Assembly (NCBI GenBank): GCA_030141605.1
Contig: JAQGDQ010000123.1
Location: 184,001 to 248,000, forward strand
Origin: Tubiluchus corallicola
Taxonomy: Eukaryota; Priapulida; Priapulimorpha; Priapulimorphida; Tubiluchidae
Direction: 5' to 3'
DNA: 64,000 nucleotides
Numbering within the stretch: the stretch's first letter is position 1; each line of letters begins with the position of its first letter. Below the pieces are notes generated by a model. That model saw only the letters and a list, made by a program, of their open reading frames with translations, searched no databases and had not been told where the DNA came from. A program made the translations under genes and the position numbers. Below, in pieces: positions 62,001-64,000 of the stretch.

Positions 62001-63816
62001 AGCCCAATTAATATATATTCTGTTTCAAATTTTTATTATGCTGTCATTTTCCCTATGTAATCCTAAACTGGATGCACACTTTAGATTCTTCTTTCTGTCC
62101 AATGACGAGCTGTTAGAGATACTGAGTGAAACAAAAGATCCCTTACGAGTGCAACCTCATTTGAAGAAATGTTTTGAGGGTATCAGCAAGCTTGAATTCA
62201 ATGAAAATCTAGAGATTGTAGCCATGATATCAGCTGAAGATGAAAGAGTTAGACTCACAAAGAAGATCAATCCAGCTGCTGCTAAGGTATTTTGGGTTTA
62301 TTTGCTATTATTTCCCCTTCACTCAATTCACACAATTCAGTTCCAGAAATGCTATAAAAATTTGCTGGCAAATTCTTAAATAAATTGCTTGGTATGTAGT
62401 AATTTTATCAATATAATGGCAGCAAACAACAGATAATTTTTAAAATTTTGTTTACTATGTTTTGTTTACTAGCAGCACGCTTCTTTTGCTTTTATCTGCA
62501 CACTTGGTTAGCTCTTAAATGTGTTTTTGGTGGACATTATTTACAAAATTACAGCAATTTTTTTCATACGGCAAAGTAAATAGCCAAGTCTGTGTTTTGC
62601 ATGAATGGTTCAGGTTGTGGCTCTCAGAAGGATGGTATATGCACCCGAACATGGCTAAGACACCTCTGCTAGGACAGTGGATAATCTTATAGGGTTATCC
62701 TTGATAATAAGCCAGGTTCCAGTCTTGCCACAAACATCTGTGTTGAGTAGTATGTCATTGAGTGCAGGATTTTGGCTTGCAGTGCATTTAAGTGTATGAA
62801 AACTTGCTTCAGTTGACTGCTGGAATTTGCTTATCCTAATATGGTAATTAAATGCTTTTTTCAGGGTATGGTGGAGAAATGGCTTCTCAAAGTTGAAACC
62901 AGAATGATTGCTTGTCTGCAAAAGGTAAACTATACATGTTAAACACTGGGCTCGCAGCACGTGCTGCAGATTTCTCTAAAGGGAACTGAGAATCGCTGGG
63001 AAAGCTAAACATTTCAAAATTCAGCATAAATTAAGTTATTTTAAAAGAGATATAAAGAACAGAACAGTTTGACTCCTGAAATTATAAGGAGATAATTGAG
63101 TTTCGTAGCGGCTGAGAATGCTGTAAATAATTACTCATTCATATTCGTGCATGTCATATCTGTGTCAGTACTATTTTCAATCAAAAAAGTTTAGCTTCTT
63201 ATAAAGAAATTCCAATAATATAATTGTGTGGCTTGTGTCGTGTAATCTGAAAACAAATAAGAGAATTTCATGTAATTTTGTTCAATTTTTACTGAGATGT
63301 TTATGCCAAATGGTTCTACTTTACTTTGTGTAAATTACAAAATCTAATTATTGACTAATCACTCTAATTATTCTAATAAACAAAGGTTTAAGATTTAAGA
63401 AACTAATTAATCAACTTACATGGTGATCTTCTATAAGTGTATTTATGAAATTATAACTCACTGAATACCGCTAAACAATGTACAACTGCATTGTGGGTGA
63501 CCTAAATCCACGGGTAGCCATTTACAGGTAAGAGGTTGATCAACCTTAAAGGAAACCAGTTTAAAACAGAGAACAGGGGGGCCAATGTGAATTCAAGCTT
63601 AAATCAACCCAGTTACATTTTTGAAACAGCACTGTGAAGCATTTAATTGGCAAATATATAAACATACAGGTGCTTTGCTGGGCCAAGGATTCATATAGGA
63701 CGACTCCACGCATTAAGTGGGTGTTGGACTGGCCTGGTCAAATAGTTCTCTGTGCTAGCAATATGTTTTGGACTGCTGATGTTACGAAAGCTTTTGAGAC
63801 TCGAACAGGTTTAGAG
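25902..63816 (+). CDS. DNAH3: Axonemal inner-arm dynein heavy chain, DNAH3-like, 5' 25 exons
   Basis: Microtubule motor of motile cilia and flagella (inner dynein arms). Twenty-five exons sum to 3696 nt, or 1232 codons, with every junction phase compatible. The ATG at 25902 has an in-frame TAG just upstream. The most diagnostic exons are [59 protein letters not shown] and [12 protein letters not shown], which belong to the DNAH3/7/12 group. GMVEKWL and LEIVAMIS favour DNAH3. Family heavy chains run to about 4000 residues, so roughly 30 percent is here: the N-terminal tail and the start of the linker. AAA1 and its P-loop lie past the right edge. Two introns (after 27956 and 46747) appear to use GC donors. 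The introns are mostly 0.3-4 kb, with one of 8.3 kb, and carry many mobile elements. DNAH7 or DNAH12 orthology is the main alternative. Confidence 0.94.
26375..26450 (-). repeat. tRNA-derived SINE-like head (degenerate), minus strand
   Basis: On the minus strand, CAGTTTAGTGGTTTATGGCA resembles a pol III A box region and TAGTTCAAAAC, about 35 nt further on, a weak B box. No cloverleaf-compatible acceptor stem is visible. It lies in dynein intron 1. Confidence 0.4.
28101..28300. mobile_element. Telomere-like MITE, copy A
   Basis: Left end TTTTACAATTCCTCACACA, right end TGTTTGGGGAATTGTAAACT followed by CCTTCC: inverted termini enclosing degenerate GGTTAGGGTTAGG-type repeats (28165-28265). Same architecture as copies at 39641-39789 and 46927-47311. 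It lies in dynein intron 2. Confidence 0.85.
29088..29113. repeat. (AT)n microsatellite
   Basis: Uninterrupted TATATA run in dynein intron 3. Confidence 0.95.
30050..30235. repeat. Dispersed repeat family R2, copy 1
   Basis: Shares TCCTTGATAATGAGGCAGGC versus TCCTTGATAATAAGCCAGGT, then GTTGAGTAG and CAGCTTGCAGTGCAT versus GGCTTGCAGTGCAT, with 62640-62815. A weaker relative lies at 40200-40340 (AACATCTCGTTGAGTAAGCC). All are in dynein introns. No coding capacity. Confidence 0.75.
33255..33430 (-). pseudogene. Copia RNase H C-terminal remnant with a 47-bp internal duplication
   Basis: Minus strand reads [11 protein letters not shown] and ends near 33250, the usual copia RNase H ending (LADxLTK). 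A 47-bp unit, 33304-33350 and 33351-33397, is tandemly duplicated inside it and breaks the frame. Confidence 0.7.
33560..34010 (-). pseudogene. Copia reverse transcriptase fragment
   Basis: [12 protein letters not shown] followed by [14 protein letters not shown] and [10 protein letters not shown] matches the copia KARLVARGF / SLDVKTAFL region. A further piece, [15 protein letters not shown], lies to the left near 33670 in another frame. A 22-bp direct duplication near 33810-33860 disrupts the middle. Confidence 0.8.
34079..34426 (-). pseudogene. Copia gag N-terminal domain fused by deletion to a protease remnant
   Basis: A 115-codon frame. The first part, [14 protein letters not shown] and [20 protein letters not shown], is copia gag. 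The second, [20 protein letters not shown], is the C-terminal part of the copia aspartic protease. The zinc knuckle and the catalytic aspartate between them are missing, so a deletion joined the two in frame. Confidence 0.8.
34880..35100 (-). pseudogene. Second copia fragment (gag/early region)
   Basis: The right half (34995-35095) repeats the sequence at 34485-34560 (GGATTTTTGTAGTTTCC, CTTAAAAATTTAT), which encodes GNYKN on the minus strand in the gag start region. The left half (34885-34990) shows SILKELS-like frames with stops. It looks like part of another copy abutting the first. Confidence 0.55.
35330..38245 (+). pseudogene. Multi-exon remnant of an uncharacterised transposon-associated family (CIFEWD / HCRR)
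   Basis: Plus-strand pieces with splice-like ends: about 35373-35528 ([19 protein letters not shown], donor GTGAGC), about 35843-35979 (acceptor TAG, donor [19 protein letters not shown]), and a long last block, 37893-38243. The last block ends [20 protein letters not shown] ... HCRRQTR, matching the conserved FEWD...LR.AK...HCRRRTR ending of a protein family spread in fish, cnidarian and other animal genomes that I know only as uncharacterised and mobile-like. Middle exons are unclear (candidates end at 36237, 37110 and 37712). The frame cannot be joined confidently, so I call it a remnant, though the last exon is intact. Confidence 0.5.
38866..39200 (+). mobile_element. tRNA-derived SINE
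   Basis: The head has CCTTAGCGCACCTGGCAGAC (A-box-like) and, about 45 nt on, GGTTCAAATCCCGACTGG, a good pol III B box. The body is AT-rich and ends with an AATAAA-like CTCAATAAACAC (39180-39191). A diverged relative is at 55640-55860. A 10-bp perfect inverted repeat, GCCAGGTGCG (38894) / CGCACCTGGC (38925), overlaps the head. Confidence 0.6.
39350..39412 (+). repeat. tRNA A-box-like segment plus CGTAGT repeat
   Basis: GGCTCAGTGGATAGTAGTCG at 39356 is a near-canonical pol III A box region. It is followed by a degenerate TCGTAGTAATCGTAGTCGTAG run. No B box follows, so this is a truncated tRNA-like head at most. Confidence 0.4.
39415..39935. mobile_element. AATTCGAA-rich inverted-repeat element, copy 1 (carries a nested MITE)
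   Basis: Ends GGTGAGCATT (39415) and AATGCTCATC (39926-39935) are inverted with one mismatch. Subterminal regions are rich in GAATTCGAA/ATTCAAATT words. The reverse complement lies at 41957-42343. A telomere-like MITE is inserted at 39641-39789. Confidence 0.75.
39641..39789. mobile_element. Telomere-like MITE, copy B, nested insertion
   Basis: Termini GGTTTACAATTCCCCACA and TGTGGGGAATTTTAAACTCC are inverted. The core contains GGGTTAGGGTTAGGGTT (39708-39727). The paralogous element at 41957-42343 has the flanks joined without it (TTTAAAAAATATGCACAGAA on its minus strand), so the insertion can be delimited by comparison. Confidence 0.88.
40148..40201 (-). repeat. pogo/Tc1-like terminal inverted repeat
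   Basis: On the minus strand it reads TACAGTAAAACCTCCTTATA, then ACACC, the CAGT-AAACCTC-TATAA pattern of pogo/Tigger-type ends. It is embedded in an R2-like repeat stretch. The partner end was not found. Confidence 0.5.
40403..48230 (+). CDS. DNAH3: Dynein heavy chain tail exons 8-13
   Basis: Exons 40403-40598, 41385-41564, 41801-41940, 46642-46747, 47338-47516 and 48137-48230. They continue the dynein tail: exon 8 completes the codon split at 32108 across an 8.3 kb intron; exon 10 ends in two bases completed by the single A that opens exon 11. Exon 11 ends ...EFRQ and is followed by GCGAGT, not GT. The following exon starts in phase 0 ([11 protein letters not shown]), which only the GC donor satisfies. 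Local motifs [15 protein letters not shown] (exon 13) and [14 protein letters not shown] (exon 12) correspond to tail helices conserved in inner-arm heavy chains. Confidence 0.9.
41957..42343. mobile_element. AATTCGAA-rich inverted-repeat element, copy 2 (empty site)
   Basis: Reverse-complement relative of 39415-39935. It ends GGTAGAGAATGCTCACC (42325-42341) versus GGTGAGCATTCTCTACC in copy 1. It contains CGAATCGAATTCC, TTCGATTCGAATTCGAATGT and lacks the telomere-like insert. Confidence 0.75.
42830..45065 (+). mobile_element. Degenerate non-LTR retrotransposon (LINE), reverse transcriptase region
   Basis: Plus-strand frames broken by many stops but in LINE order: GIPEDWKK and a YKAGG-like piece (43460-43530), [20 protein letters not shown] (43816-43880, the RT palm/finger G.RQG.P block), [13 protein letters not shown] (43940-43975, the F.DD catalytic box), [12 protein letters not shown], then SVLNNCETW (44275-44300) and a tail with [14 protein letters not shown] (about 44397-44440), the typical post-RT region. 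The coding strand is extremely A-rich. No endonuclease was recognised. Long inactive. Confidence 0.75.
45385..45620. repeat. Dispersed repeat, copy 2 of the 2975-3270 family
   Basis: Same order of shared words as copy 1, including CATGCAACAATCCACCTAAA and TGTAAACAAACAGCTAC. It adjoins the 3' side of the degenerate LINE. Confidence 0.8.
46927..47311. mobile_element. Telomere-like MITE, tandemly duplicated (copies C1 and C2)
   Basis: Two units offset by 195 bp (CAGTGTGTCAAGAGGAGTTT at 46926 and 47121). Each begins GGAGTTTACAATT, contains CCCTAACCCTAACACTAACC, and ends GGAGACTTGTAAACTTTAGC. C2 has an extra CCCTAA-type hexamer or two, so the array length differs between the copies. Orientation is opposite to copies A and B. 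It lies just upstream of dynein exon 12. Confidence 0.9.
48370..48430 (-). repeat. tRNA-like SINE head, minus strand
   Basis: The minus strand reads GGCTGTGTGGTTTAATAGTA (A box) and, about 30 nt on, TGGTTCAAAGTCCAACC (B box). The spacing is tRNA-like. No matching acceptor stem, so it is more likely a SINE head than a tRNA gene. Confidence 0.5.
48745..50848. mobile_element. 2.1 kb foldback DNA element with long inverted arms
   Basis: The left arm (48745 to about 49290) and right arm (about 49890-50848) are imperfect reverse complements over hundreds of bases. Examples: ATTCAAACGTTTATATAAAC versus TATATATATTTGAATAG, and CATACTTCTAT versus ATAGAAGTATG. Outer ends read TACAGTATCCGTCG and CACTCTATTAAGTGGCATTATGTA, compatible with a TA target and CAGT/CAT ends of Tc1-mariner/pogo type. 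The spacer encodes no transposase, so it is non-autonomous. Both arms carry TGASTCA words. Confidence 0.8.
48798..50798. promoter_or_regulatory. Eight TGASTCA (AP-1 consensus) words in the foldback arms
   Basis: TGACTCA at 48798, 48850, 48871, 49171, 50730 and 50792; TGAGTCA at 50007 and 50707. The sequence matches the bZIP AP-1 consensus. Whether it is bound is unknown; it may simply be part of the terminal-repeat sequence. Confidence 0.5.
51821..63816 (+). CDS. DNAH3: Dynein heavy chain tail/linker exons 14-25
   Basis: Exons 51821-51911, 52399-52589, 53526-53757, 54424-54609, 56048-56165, 56465-56579, 58107-58277, 59096-59221, 60530-60666, 62085-62286, 62865-62924 and 63670-63816. This is the most conserved part in the window, the late tail and linker that swings on the AAA ring. 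Landmarks: [105 protein letters not shown] and [15 protein letters not shown]. All donors here are GT. The gene is still open at 63816, with a GT donor (GTAAAG), and the next exon lies beyond the window. Confidence 0.95.
52740..53255 (+). mobile_element. LINE 3' ends with microsatellite tails, one inverted
   Basis: Plus-strand frames [12 protein letters not shown] and [19 protein letters not shown] match the zinc-like I.DE.HF...C......R. segment near the end of many LINE ORF2 proteins. The 3' UTR ends ...CATTTGCTTTGTGATCCAG at 53040, then a (TA/TATG)n run. At 53180-53213 the same 3' UTR sequence reappears as its reverse complement (CATCACAAAGCAAATGACC), followed by AATAAACTACTACTACTACT, a (CTA)n tail. 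Confidence 0.65.
53052..53160. repeat. (TA)n / (TATG)n / (CATA)n microsatellite
   Basis: Alternating TATATA and GTATGTATGTATGTAT runs between inverted LINE tail sequences. Confidence 0.95.
54889..55023. repeat. Dispersed repeat R3, copy 1
   Basis: About 130 bp, including AATGCCCGAAGAATGCCAGC and CAGTTTGCATCATGGTCTTC, almost identical to 56803-56935, with only a few substitutions. Direct orientation, both in dynein introns. Confidence 0.93.
55399..55425. repeat. (GACTAT)n short tandem repeat
   Basis: GACTATGACTATGACTATGA; four units in dynein intron 17. Confidence 0.9.
55630..55860 (+). repeat. Diverged relative of the 38866 SINE
   Basis: GGGTTTTAGTCCTGGCTGAC corresponds to the B-box region GGTTCAAATCCCGACTGG, followed by the same CACAATTTTT junction, TCCTTCTTCAGTTCATTA versus CCTTTCTGCAACTCATTA, and a similar AT-rich body. 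Confidence 0.55.
56803..56935. repeat. Dispersed repeat R3, copy 2
   Basis: Matches 54889-55023. The differences include an added G in AATGGAGAACAGCC and CATCACGG versus CATCATGG. Confidence 0.93.
57740..57850. repeat. ATCGATA-rich segment
   Basis: Repeated ATATCG/CGATA words (AATATCGATACGATAGC) resemble the termini of some hAT-type MITEs, but no inverted partner was found. It lies in dynein intron 19, which otherwise holds R3 copy 2 and nothing recognisable. Confidence 0.3.
59773..60330. mobile_element. MITE with GGCCTGTAATGATACATC termini
   Basis: The left end GGCCTGTAATGATACATCGA and the right end, reverse-complemented as GGGCTGTAATGATACATCAA, are inverted repeats. CTA flanks both sides (59770-59772 and 60331-60333), a possible 3-bp target duplication. 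About 558 bp with no coding capacity. A 3-bp target suggests PIF/Harbinger-like mobilisation, but this is inference. Confidence 0.7.
61430..61875 (+). repeat. Possible LINE 3' tail
   Basis: Ends in TTGTTGAAATAAATAGTAATCAATCAAAC, with a polyadenylation-like AATAAA (61852) and a short ATCA repeat, as seen at LINE 3' ends elsewhere in the window. The coding part ([19 protein letters not shown] in one frame) is suggestive only. Confidence 0.35.
62615..62820. repeat. Dispersed repeat family R2, copy 2
   Basis: Matches 30050-30235 in order: AGAAGGAT.GTATATG, TCCTTGATAATAAGCCAGGT, CTTGCCACAAACATCT, GTTGAGTAG, GGCTTGCAGTGCATTTAA. It ends shortly before dynein exon 24. Confidence 0.75.
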
Positions 63817-64000
63817 GTAAAGATACCGTTGATAATTAACATTTTTGGTGACCTCATTAATTTATACCTTGGCAGTATAATAGTATTGGCTGTTGGTGTG
63901 CAAAAGTGTCATGCCGATCGAATGCAATGCAATTAAATTTAACTGTATTTAGTGTGATGGATATATTTCTAAAGTCCGATGGGAGGTGGCGTCGTTAAGT

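Noticed and set aside
63952-64000. Open phase-0 stretch after a TAG acceptor at the right edge, possible dynein exon 26
   Set aside because: The peptide (CDGYISKVRW...) does not resemble the expected region after WPGQ...FWT in DNAH3-type chains.

Overview
This window is AT-rich nuclear DNA from an animal. It has long introns with GT-AG and a few GC-AG splice sites, an axonemal dynein gene, intronless rhodopsin-type receptors, several retrotransposon classes and TTAGGG-like telomere-type repeats. The phylum cannot be read from this sequence; an invertebrate, possibly an early-branching one, fits the receptors and the mobile elements. No rRNA, operon, CRISPR array or other prokaryotic feature is visible.

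Layout. (1) 1-15461, plus strand: the last ten exons of a GH31 alpha-glucosidase (lysosomal acid alpha-glucosidase / maltase-glucoamylase type). The 5' part, including the catalytic nucleophile exon, lies before the window. Its 6.8 kb intron (5686-12491) holds a 24-bp minisatellite with a 288-bp higher-order repeat and two intact intronless GPCR genes on the opposite strand (8332-9411 and 10529-11533). (2) 15462-25901: intergenic, with a LINE 3' end, a pair of divergent direct repeats, an unassigned ORF, and a complete Ty3/gypsy LTR retrotransposon on the minus strand (20117-24824) with matching LTRs and a 5-bp target duplication. (3) 25902 to the right edge, plus strand: the first 25 exons (1232 codons, all phases consistent) of an inner-arm axonemal dynein heavy chain, closest to DNAH3. 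The window ends inside the tail/linker region, before AAA1.

The dynein introns are loaded with mobile DNA: a deleted Ty1/copia element, a multi-exon remnant of an uncharacterised CIFEWD/HCRR protein family, a degenerate LINE, tRNA-derived SINE heads, LINE tails with microsatellite ends, a 2.1 kb foldback element rich in TGASTCA words, and a small inverted-repeat element whose core is telomere-like TTAGGG repeat. That last element is present in one of two inverted paralogous repeats and absent from the other, which argues that it moves. Two dynein introns appear to use GC-AG splice sites, forced by reading phase.

The two host genes are not functionally linked in any visible way: one is a glycosidase and the other a ciliary motor. 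The receptors are a tandem paralogous pair with an unusual shared TM6 motif.
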